Of a stretch of 64,000 nucleotides of DNA, positions 22,524-30,692 are shown piece after piece. Numbering within the stretch: position 1 is the first letter of the stretch; each line of letters begins with the position of its first letter. Source of the stretch: Saccharomycopsis fibuligera x Saccharomycopsis cf. fibuligera (lineage: Eukaryota; Ascomycota; Saccharomycetes; Ascoideales; Saccharomycopsidaceae); the NCBI GenBank assembly GCA_001936135.1, contig CP012819.1, forward strand, positions 2,203,501 through 2,267,500. The letters run 5' to 3'. Both the position numbers and the translations under genes were made by a program. The notes under the pieces were generated by a model. The model did not search any database. It saw only the letters and a program-made list of their open reading frames with translations, and was not told where the DNA came from.

Positions 22524-23462
22524 TTATATCTCACTTAATGCCTTCTTTGCAACTTCGACTCCCACAAAAGTAGCAGCATTAGCAGGGAAACTTCTAAGCA
22601 AAGCAGGTCCAATTCCAGGGAAAAATCCCTTAACACCGCCCTTACTATAAATTGTCTTAGCCACCTCTGCAATAGAGATTTTCCCCTCTGAGGATTGTTG
22701 CACAGATTTGATCGTATCAATAGGAAACACCCCAAGCCACATAGCAACACCAGCAAAACCGCCAGCTACAGAAATTGCCATCAACGATAATTGGCCATCA
22801 CTTTCCTGATTCGAGAGTTTTTTCTTCAAGTACTCGTATGTAGCGAAATATAATGCACTCCCTGGTCCATCTCTGGCTACAGTGGCAGCGCTTCCTTTGA
22901 ACAACGATCTTAAGCCCCCGGTACGTAAGATCGTCTTGACCGCATCAATTGTCCCAGTTTGGTTGGTCTTATTCTGAATCTGAAGCACAACCTTAACTCT
23001 TTCGAAGGGTGCAGCGATAGCCGTTGTTGGGATAGCACTGAAGAACCCAGCTGCTGAAGTTTGAGCAATGGTGAAACCTTGGGAAGTGTCTGAGAATGAA
23101 GAAACAATTTTTTTCCCTAGATCGTAACCCCAAAAGCTGACGGCAAACATGGGGGTGACGCCCGCTAACGGTGGGATCACACCACGGTAGAAGCCTAGAA
23201 GGCCGTCTGCTTTGAAAGTTGTGGAGACGGCTTCGATGGTGGACTTTGCTTGATTCGTTTGTAATCTGACCTTCATCAAGTCAAATGGATGGCCAGTGAG
23301 GACGGCACAGACCCCGCCAAAGCCCCCAGCAGTGAACGATTTCAAGTTTTCCACAAGGGCTGAATCCTTCTTTGCCGGTGTTGGTGCGGAAGAGGCACCA
23401 GAAGGGCTGTTGTTGTGCAGGTGTTTGTTTGCGGTTAAAACCCCTTCTACTTCTTCACTCAT
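22524..23462 (-). CDS. CRC1: Mitochondrial carnitine/acylcarnitine carrier
   Basis: 312-residue mitochondrial carrier with three tandem repeats of about 100 residues and six membrane helices. The carrier signatures are visible: HPFDLMKVRLQT in repeat 1, APFERVKVVLQI in repeat 2 and FPIDTIKSVQQ in repeat 3. Each repeat start is preceded by a Gly-rich helix (AGGFGGVCAVLTG). VTPMFAVSFWGYDLGKK matches the Crc1 type, which exchanges carnitine for acetyl- or acylcarnitine across the inner membrane so that fatty-acid-derived acetyl units enter mitochondria. The N-terminal about 40 residues are a polar extension. It is divergent from SNF8. Together with FAA2 nearby it serves growth on fatty acids, though the two are not adjacent. 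Confidence 0.93.
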   Translation of the reverse strand: MSEEVEGVLTANKHLHNNSPSGASSAPTPAKKDSALVENLKSFTAGGFGGVCAVLTGHPFDLMKVRLQTNQAKSTIEAVSTTFKADGLLGFYRGVIPPLAGVTPMFAVSFWGYDLGKKIVSSFSDTSQGFTIAQTSAAGFFSAIPTTAIAAPFERVKVVLQIQNKTNQTGTIDAVKTILRTGGLRSLFKGSAATVARDGPGSALYFATYEYLKKKLSNQESDGQLSLMAISVAGGFAGVAMWLGVFPIDTIKSVQQSSEGKISIAEVAKTIYSKGGVKGFFPGIGPALLRSFPANAATFVGVEVAKKALSEI

Positions 23463-24261
23463 TTTTGCTTTATATATGTTTGACGTTTTGACAGATTGTG
23501 TATATGTAGAATCCTACCTTGTGTGGGGGAAGCGGCGAAGTGAGACTGAAAGGGACCTTAAAATAACAAGCCAAAGGTGACGCGAAGCTTGGTTGACGGA
23601 AAGAGGGTCAGATATTAAAAAGATGGCAGTATGGAGTTGATCTGCTCACATTCAGAAACAGGTTTGCCATGGCAGAGGAATCCCATAACTTTATATATCT
23701 AACTGCCGCTTGTGGTGCACTGCAAAGTGCTGCAGCTCCACCCGAGATGCACACTTCAAGTGCCAGTGACCCGCGGCGGTGGGTGGGCGGAAGCCAGCCA
23801 AGGAGAACGGAAAGCGGGGGAGGGGCTGAACATTTACCACGAACTAGTTGTTGTAGCGCTACAAAACAGACATTATATAAGACCATCTCTGTTATTTTTT
23901 TTACTTGAAAATATAGTGCACCACTCTAAGTCATAACCGTTTTTAACACAACCGTCACCACCCTTTGTCTTTCTTCGTTACCAGCAGCAAAAACGTTTGC
24001 AACTGCTTCTCCAGGTGCTCCTCGAGGTTCCAGAGTTTTCTGTTGCATGCGTGCGCCGGTTAGAAGCGCCGCTCCGGGAATTTGCATCGCCAAACAAGTT
24101 AAAGAAACAATGCTATGGATGCCATCGATGCCAGGAATGGCATATCCAGAAACAGCTCAATGTGACAGACAGACGCGAACTAGCCAGACCACTCGTTGCA
24201 GAAAAAAACGCCTTCAGTTAACTACTGAACCTCGCTTTGATAGTACTAGCCACACATCACA
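23463..24261. other. Divergent promoter region of CRC1 and SNF8
   Basis: About 800 bp, GC-richer than neighbouring spacers. It contains a perfect 14-bp palindrome TTGTAGCGCTACAA at 23851-23864, a TATATAA-like element near 23874 and GC-rich blocks (GGCGG, GGTGGG) around 23775-23825. Overlapping open frames on both strands here have no recognisable motif and I take them as noise. Confidence 0.55.
23851..23864. promoter_or_regulatory. 14-bp perfect palindrome in the CRC1/SNF8 promoter
   Basis: TTGTAGCGCTACAA, perfectly self-complementary. It could bind a dimeric factor. No known factor is assigned. Confidence 0.4.
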
Positions 24262-25086
24262 ATGAGCAAGAAAGTAGGCTTGTCAGCCTTCACAAATTCG
24301 GAATCTGCCCTCAAACAGTACCAGCAGCTAGGTAAGACTCTATTCGAACAACAGCATGAGAAACTTGCGGTACAGCTATCAGTGTTCCAGCAAGCATTAG
24401 CCAACTTTGCCAAAAACCATCCTGATGAAATTAAGGGAAATGAGAAATTTCGATCTGAGTTCACTAAAATGTGCTTATCTGTCGGAGTAGATCCGTTAGC
24501 CGCTAGCTTGTCGAAGAAGACGTCGTCCTCAGGAGTTACCACTGGCACTGGTGCGGTCGCCTCCAACAAAAAAAAAGGAATGATAAAATCTTTGTGGTCC
24601 AAATTACTAGAAGACAATAATGAAGAATTCTACAACGAACTAGCGGTAAAAGTCATTGAAGTTTGCAAACAGTACCAGGACTTGAATGGTGGAATTACAT
24701 CGATTGAAGAGATCCTCAAAACTTTGTGTGATCCGAACAGCCCCAATTCTATTCTTGACTTGAATGAAGCCGACATTGAGAAAACCGTTAGTTTGCTACA
24801 AATCTTGGATGAAAATTTCGCCATAATTGTCATTGGCAATAAAAAATTTGTTCGCTCAATACCGCAAGAGCTCAACAAGGACCAGAGCACAATCTTGGAA
24901 GTTTGTGAAATCATGGGGTATACTTCGGTGCTGCTCTTGGTGGCAAATTACCACTGGTCGCAGTACAGGGCCCAAGATGTTTTGCAGTCAATGGTAAGTT
25001 CTGGTTTTTTGTGGGTTGATAATCAAGCAGAAGAAAATGAGACTCATTATTGGGAACCATCTTGGATAAACCGGTCAATTGTGTAA
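24262..25086 (+). CDS. SNF8: ESCRT-II subunit Snf8/Vps22
   Basis: 274 residues. The N-terminal helical hairpin (LSAFTNSESALKQYQQLG ... KLAVQLSVFQQALANFAKNH) and the block FRSEFTKMCLSVGVDPLA are the EAP30/Snf8 signature. Tandem winged-helix domains follow (about residues 120-195 and 200-274), ending in the conserved SSGFLWVDNQAEENETHYWEPSW. Snf8 forms ESCRT-II with Vps25 and Vps36, sorting ubiquitinated cargo into multivesicular bodies. In Candida it also takes part in Rim101 pH signalling. Length is slightly more than the S. cerevisiae protein (233), owing to a Ser/Thr/Lys linker at residues 84-105. The ATG is the first in the frame. Confidence 0.95.
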   Translation: MSKKVGLSAFTNSESALKQYQQLGKTLFEQQHEKLAVQLSVFQQALANFAKNHPDEIKGNEKFRSEFTKMCLSVGVDPLAASLSKKTSSSGVTTGTGAVASNKKKGMIKSLWSKLLEDNNEEFYNELAVKVIEVCKQYQDLNGGITSIEEILKTLCDPNSPNSILDLNEADIEKTVSLLQILDENFAIIVIGNKKFVRSIPQELNKDQSTILEVCEIMGYTSVLLLVANYHWSQYRAQDVLQSMVSSGFLWVDNQAEENETHYWEPSWINRSIV

Positions 25087-26047
25087 AAAATGTTATCCAC
25101 AATAATTAGCTGTAATTATGTTCTGCTTCTTGCTATATTCACTCAATCAATATGCTTGGATATACTTGGTATTTCCGTTCAGCAGTCACTACATATGTCG
25201 GAATCCAGGCTGAGTGACCATTGCCAATGCTTGGTATGTATACATGTCCCTGTTGTCATCACTTATGCCACCAAAGGACTGACGTTATCCTTTACTCACA
25301 CATTCAATTAGTCATTGAGTTATCCAGTCATCGCATTTTCTATATGTATGATATTTATATACCCGCTAACGTGCTCTAAGTGATCTTCGCAACCTTAGTT
25401 ACCGGGAATTCTTGTTTCTTGTCTGTGTTTCTTTTGAGTGATGCACTTAGAATAGGGCGCCGCTTTCATTGCGCAGAAAAATATCCGCAATAATTTATTA
25501 TAGTAATTCCCACGAATATGTATTAAATTATGGAGCTCCGATATGCCGAAAGTTTCCATGACTGACGGGCAAGCTTTAAATTTACGGAACTCCCGACATG
25601 CATGACCTCCGTCTAGCAACTCCTATGTAGCCCATATAAAGTAGTCAGTCAGTTCAATTCATTCCATAGTGAGGTATTACAGCTGCCATGGTCGAATACT
25701 TTGCCTAAATACCACTGCGCGTTTTGGGACAAAATTAAAAGGGAAATAATTTCTTTCTTCTTATATATACATATTATTTCATTCTTGTTGTTCCTTTCAG
25801 TATCAGAATCAGTAAATTTACTTTGTTTGTCTGTAAATGCTACACTAGTTCCCCAAAATACTTGAATGGTCCAATTTGCAAATATGTATCTTATGCAAAC
25901 ATTCTTCGATAAACAATTGTTCTTGGACAGAGCATGCATGTATTTTAAAATTTTTTTTGTTTCATATTTACTCTAAGTGAAAGTTTTTTATATTACTAAA
26001 ACTTTAAACGTTATCAATCCTTGCTCGCCTACTCTTGTCATCATTTG
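25087..26047. other. Convergent intergenic region SNF8 / FAA2
   Basis: About 960 bp between two converging genes. All open frames are short, on both strands, and lack motifs. No RNA gene or repeat recognised. Confidence 0.6.
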
Positions 26048-28351
26048 TTAAATCTTAACTTTTCTATCCTTCTTAATCAATGACCCTTCTTTATATAATT
26101 CTTCAATCTCCTTCTTGAAGCGTTTTGAAGCAACAACTCTCTTTAACTTGAAAGTAGGGGTCACAACATCGTCTTCCAATTTTAAAGGCAAGATGTCTGC
26201 TTTGAAATTATGAATTTTCTCAAATCCCTGTAATAAGTTCTCATCATCGGGCTTTTTGGCCGCATTCACCATTGCATTTAATTGACTTACCAAGAATTGT
26301 TTTATGTCCTTGTTGCCATTAATGAATATAAACAATTCTTGGTCATTACCTTTGCGAAGTAGTCTGCCTATTTGCGCTCTTGCCTCCTTTGGTATCGATT
26401 CATCTTTGCGATGTTTCTGAAGGAAATGTTTTAGTACAGCTGGTTCAAATCCCAAGATTCCGACCAAGTATGACTTTACTGAATCTCCATAGACAAACAT
26501 TTGTGTCAATAATGAACAATTTGACAAGTAAATATTTTCAATTCTCTCTGGGGTTATGTACTCGCCTTGCGATAACTTGAAGAAGTTCTTCACTCGATCA
26601 ACTATATGAATACGATTCTTATGATCAATCTTGGCAATGTCCCCCGTATGAAAAAACCCATCTTCATCAAATGCTTTTGCTGTTTCTTCTGGTCTCTTAT
26701 AATAATACTTGAAAATTTGTGGACCTCTAAGCATTAACTCGCCCTTGGGTGTTCCATCTGGGTCATCATGAACATAGTTCATTGCAGGTAAATCTCTTAA
26801 TCTGAATTCAACTCCACTGCCAGAATACCCACATGATCCTGGATCCTTTTCAAATGCTAGCGAATGAAAAACTCCAGCAAATGATTCAGTTAAACCATAC
26901 CCTTGACGTACTCCAATGTTTAGTGCTGCTTTTAAGAATTTCACCGTTTCATTGGAGATTGGAGCTGACCCAGTAGTGGCTAGTTCCACCTTACTGAAGC
27001 CAATAGCATCTTTAAACTTGGTGGTGAAAATAGCATCAAATGGCCAAAGTTCGACCTTTTCATGATCTTTCTCTTTTTGCATCTGAATCTTTTTATGAAT
27101 ATTGTCAAGAATATAGGCCGCTTTAGCAGCTCCTTGGCGATCAATCATTTCTTTAATTGTTGCTTCTAATTTGGTTAAAACACGCGGAACACCAATAAAT
27201 GAATGTGGCTTCAAAATTTTCATGTCATCCACCAAAGTGGCAACTGGAACACTAGTACAGGGGAAGCCAATTTTGGATCCTGTACTGAGTTGATGGACAA
27301 ATGTTTGCCTTTCGTAAATGTGGGTCAATGGTAAGAAACTCAAGTATCTTATTTCATTAACGAATGGATTGCGGGACGGGATTCGGCCAAAATGTTCCAT
27401 GCAAAAATTTGCCGCTGCCATGAGTGTCACTTGAGAAAGAACTACTCCCTTAGGCATACCAGTAGTTCCCGAGGTAAAAGAAATGGTATAGAGGTCATTT
27501 GGTCCACATGGTGATAATGGAACCGGGTCTCGTTTACCCAACTGTTCCACTTGTTCCATATCATATAAATCAATCCCAACACTGCTGGCAAATTTGTATA
27601 ATGCATAATCTTTTTGAATATCAAGTTTGTCCATGGAAATAACCACTAGCAAGCTTTCTAGTTTTTCAGGGTTGGATTTTTTCATTTTTAGTAATTTGAC
27701 AATAGAATCACCCGAAGAAACAACTACTGGAGACTTGGTTAAATTGATAATATAGCTGGTAGTTCCCGGTCCCAAAGTTTCGTATAATGCTGTGTTGACT
27801 AAATTGTACGATTGACATGCAAGATCAGTAAGCACCCATTCTTTACGATTGCATGAGAATATTGAAACAATAAATTTATATGGTTTATCATTGTTGTACT
27901 CGTCAAAATGCGGCAAATTTGTAGCAACTTTCGTTTGGTATTCTTTATGACTAGTGACCACTTGCACCAAACCACTTCCAAAGTTGTTTTTTCGTTCTCT
28001 AATCGAAGCGTAAGTTTCAAAAGTGTAAAAATCATCATATTGGTTAGGTTTGGTGTTATTGAAAAGTCTGGTGCCTAACGTTTGGTTATTGGGGAAGATT
28101 TTGCATACTGCTTCGAAAAGCGCATAGTAGTTCGTAATTTCGGGGACGTGATACACGGCAAGGCCGCCTTTCGCACGTTCAGCATTACGATAAATTGACG
28201 AATAGCCTGCTTTTTCGGTATTTGGGAGTACTGCCATCTTAGCATTAATAGCGGCTAATGATTTCTCATCGGTAGTGTAGTGGGCAATGAGGGCCGCTTT
28301 GAGACTGTTGACCTGAGAGTCAGTGACCTCTGCGGGTTGAGTCAAAGCCAT
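26048..28351 (-). CDS. FAA2: Faa2-type fatty acyl-CoA synthetase
   Basis: 767 residues from the ATG at 28349-28351. The frame continues 20 codons further to a TTG, but no other ATG exists. It is an ANL-superfamily enzyme forming acyl-CoA from fatty acid, ATP and CoA. The P-loop-like AMP-binding motif SFTSGTTGMPKG lies near residue 290. YGLTESFAG and FFHTGDIAKID supply ATP and adenylate contacts, and VKNFFKLSQGEYITPERIENIY is the conserved hinge and fatty-acyl signature. The match to S. cerevisiae Faa2 is close across the length (DLACQSYNLVNTALYETLGP, LQGFEKIHN). Faa2 activates medium-chain fatty acids, usually in peroxisomes; the C-terminal VKI here is not a canonical SKL-type signal. It is divergent from the gene at 29830. 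Confidence 0.92.
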   Translation of the reverse strand: MALTQPAEVTDSQVNSLKAALIAHYTTDEKSLAAINAKMAVLPNTEKAGYSSIYRNAERAKGGLAVYHVPEITNYYALFEAVCKIFPNNQTLGTRLFNNTKPNQYDDFYTFETYASIRERKNNFGSGLVQVVTSHKEYQTKVATNLPHFDEYNNDKPYKFIVSIFSCNRKEWVLTDLACQSYNLVNTALYETLGPGTTSYIINLTKSPVVVSSGDSIVKLLKMKKSNPEKLESLLVVISMDKLDIQKDYALYKFASSVGIDLYDMEQVEQLGKRDPVPLSPCGPNDLYTISFTSGTTGMPKGVVLSQVTLMAAANFCMEHFGRIPSRNPFVNEIRYLSFLPLTHIYERQTFVHQLSTGSKIGFPCTSVPVATLVDDMKILKPHSFIGVPRVLTKLEATIKEMIDRQGAAKAAYILDNIHKKIQMQKEKDHEKVELWPFDAIFTTKFKDAIGFSKVELATTGSAPISNETVKFLKAALNIGVRQGYGLTESFAGVFHSLAFEKDPGSCGYSGSGVEFRLRDLPAMNYVHDDPDGTPKGELMLRGPQIFKYYYKRPEETAKAFDEDGFFHTGDIAKIDHKNRIHIVDRVKNFFKLSQGEYITPERIENIYLSNCSLLTQMFVYGDSVKSYLVGILGFEPAVLKHFLQKHRKDESIPKEARAQIGRLLRKGNDQELFIFINGNKDIKQFLVSQLNAMVNAAKKPDDENLLQGFEKIHNFKADILPLKLEDDVVTPTFKLKRVVASKRFKKEIEELYKEGSLIKKDRKVKI

Positions 28352-29247
28352 GATGATCGAATGGCGTATATAAAATTGTGATAGCTTTGTAAGGTAGAAA
28401 GATAAGGGCAAAAAGAGACAAAATCAATGAAGAGCATAGAGTTGGGACATATAATATACACAAGAGCAGCAGCAGTGTTTAAATATTGTTTTTCTGAGGC
28501 AACTGGACATAAACGAAGGGGAGTGAAGCATATTATCGCGGTGGAGTTGAGGAACTGCGGAGAGAGCATCGTGCATAAGTCACAATGCTGTTCCATTGTC
28601 GTGTATCGGTTAACAGGCAACTGTAACCTATGTTTAACAACTAAGCCAATAATTCAAGCTGGCTCGGAACAACTAAAACCATCAATAGTACGTGGAAGTT
28701 GATGTTGTTTTGAAAAACACAACCGCAAAAACAACTAGTGAAAGGTATTTCCACGAGTTAAGCTTAAGGATCGTAAGTATTCATACATACATGCAATTGC
28801 CATACTTGTTAGAAGCATTGATATGCAGTCTTTAGGCATGCCACTGTTGGAACTTCTGCGCTCCACTCAAAGCTGTAAGCTCTTGAGCAATTGTTATGGC
28901 ACCTGTAATTGTTGAAATTCACATCTTATTAAGGCAAGCATCTTTGCCATTGCAGAACAGCAGTACAGGAGAGTGGGGCAGATAGGGGCACGCATAACCC
29001 GAAAAAAGGGAATCTGGTTGATTGATGTTGTACTGACTGACAGTAAGGCTGCACAGCAACTGCAGCCGGTATGATATGGTGCGTACAGTATCCTAGCCAC
29101 ATACACTGCTACACCTTCCTATTTCGGAAACAGCTTAAGGCACGGACAAGACGTCATTTGTAGTGCCCTGACAGCTAAACATATATACTAACCGCACCAC
29201 AATAAAACACCTATACACCAAAACATAAACACCTGAACACTACAGAT

Positions 29248-29289
29248 CCCGCATTATCACGCATAATTTGATGCTCCCTATAATGCGGG
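29248..29289. repeat. 10-bp perfect inverted repeat, 22-bp spacer
   Basis: CCCGCATTAT at 29248-29257 and its complement ATAATGCGGG at 29280-29289. It could be a bipartite zinc-cluster factor site or a hairpin. It sits about 540-580 bp upstream of the small peptide gene. Confidence 0.6.
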
Positions 29290-29643
29290 TCTGTTGGTCC
29301 TGAAACCTAATCTTGAGGCACAGTACCGTATACCCAGCACCGTATACAGGCCAAAAACGAAAAAGTTGATGTGCTCTTGTCAGAGGCTCTTAGAACTACT
29401 ACCGCAAAGTCAAGTGTATGCGTATACGGGGCATCTTGTGTATCCTGATACCTGGAACTGTCTGGATTTCACTTCGCTTGCTTAATTTGGTGTTTGAGAT
29501 TTTGGGATACTACGACAACAGCATGCTTGTAGCATGGCCCATCAGTTTTTGTAACATCTTGGCTATTAACAATTTGCTGGATAGTCAATAATTTAGCCAT
29601 TATTTACTCAAAACCGTTGTCCGTAGTCCTGTCCTTGGCCTCC

Positions 29644-29650
29644 TATATAA
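29644..29650 (+). promoter_or_regulatory. Candidate TATA box of the small peptide gene
   Basis: TATATAA about 180 bp before the ATG at 29830, followed by an AT- and pyrimidine-rich leader. The distance allows a leader of about 100 bases. Confidence 0.5.
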
Positions 29651-29829
29651 GCCGGTGGATTCCTTGTTTTTATTGTGCTGTTAAATCCATATGTTCTATA
29701 ATAATTATTATCAATAAACAATCAATCGAAATAAAACAGCATAATAATCTTCTCTGCAATCTTATATTTGCTCAGCTTTATCTCTTTAATTACCATAAAT
29801 AACTGCCAACTTTTCCACTACACTACACC

Positions 29830-29955
29830 ATGCAATTCCAATTTGTTTCTGTTGCCGCTATCGTCGCTTTGATTGCTTCTACTACCGCTGCTCCAATTCC
29901 AATGGACATTTACCAACAAATGCAGGCTAACAAACAAGCTGAAATTGATGCTTGA
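29830..29955 (+). CDS. Small secreted peptide precursor, 41 residues
   Basis: ATG to TGA encodes 41 residues. Residues 1-21 (MQFQFVSVAAIVALIASTTA) form a good signal peptide: a short polar start, a hydrophobic core and a small-residue cleavage region (S-T-T-A-A). The remaining 20 residues are APIPMDIYQQMQANKQAEIDA, short, polar and without Cys. The start lies in a CACC-ATG context, with a TATA box 180 bp upstream and a long promoter region. After the TGA the same frame stays open for another 62 codons to TAA at 30142-30144. I do not recognise the family. Signal peptide and promoter argue for a real gene; size argues for caution. Confidence 0.6.
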   Translation: MQFQFVSVAAIVALIASTTAAPIPMDIYQQMQANKQAEIDA

Positions 29956-30692
29956 TTCTGGCTAGCAGCACTAAAAATACTTCCGAATAGACCACCATCA
30001 CATAATTCACTTTATGGTAATTTGCCATTGCTTCCTTCCACCATGTTACTCTTCTACCATCAACAAAGAGTCCATTTAGATCCTTCACAATATGCTGCTC
30101 TTCTATGTCAATTAGGTATAACATCCTCCCGCTCTCGCTCATAAACGCTCATATCGATACTCAATCCACTCATTCGTGGCCCTCATTTGCTTTTTCAACT
30201 CCTTGGATAACAGTAAAGTATTTTTAAATAACTCACTTTACACTTTCAATTCTTCTTTAAAGCTTGGCAGCATACACTACACACCACTACCGACTTTTCC
30301 TTTCTTATTATAGAATAATTATAGACTCCTTAGATTTTACTAGACTTTTTATACATCTTTAGACATCTTTTTTTTTTTTTTTTATATATATTTTTGTTTT
30401 GTTTTCATTTTTATTTTTCATTTTTACTTTCAATCTTTTTACAGTGCTTAAAAATTTTTTTTTCATATTTCCTAGTTTGCTTTCTATTTACACAATTAAA
30501 AACAACTTTTACTTATTATAGTCTCCGCTTAATAAAAAAAAATGTAAAAAGCTTTTTCTAAAACATTTAGCTTTCTAAATATTTGGCAAAATATTATCGA
30601 GATTCTGTATAAACTTGCATAAGTGCAGAAGGAGGAGCAAACAAACAAATGAATCGAAAACTTTAAGCTACCATCAAAGTAATCATATCCGT
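29956..30692. other. Region between the small peptide gene and the 1608-residue gene
   Basis: About 740 bp. The left 190 bp are open in frame with the small peptide after its stop (to 30144) and also on the minus strand (29927-30142, 71 codons, start MSESGRMLYLIDIEEQ), which has balanced composition but no known motif. The rest is very T-rich (a run of 18 T near 30370) and forms the trailer of the next gene. Confidence 0.45.

Larger units (their letters stand above)
28352..29829. other. Divergent promoter region of FAA2 and a small secreted peptide gene
   Basis: About 1.48 kb. It contains the FAA2 leader at left. At 29248-29257 and 29280-29289 lies a perfect 10-bp inverted repeat (CCCGCATTAT / ATAATGCGGG) with a 22-bp spacer. 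A TATATAA lies at 29644-29650, before the gene at 29830. An isolated TACTAAC at 29186-29192 has no matching GTATGT donor in a sensible frame. Open frames here lack motifs. Confidence 0.55.

Noticed and set aside
23608-24265. Several overlapping frames in the CRC1/SNF8 spacer
   Set aside because: They overlap on both strands, lack motifs and reflect the locally higher GC content.
28352-28411. N-terminal extension of FAA2 to a TTG
   Set aside because: No ATG in the extension; the downstream ATG at 28349-28351 gives the usual Faa2 start.
29186-29192. Perfect TACTAAC on the plus strand, suggesting an intron
   Set aside because: No GTATGT donor with a sensible upstream exon, and the nearest acceptor leads into no coding frame.
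28845-29521. TGTTGG...CAACA pair that could be an LTR
   Set aside because: The flanking 5-mers do not match, so there is no target-site duplication.
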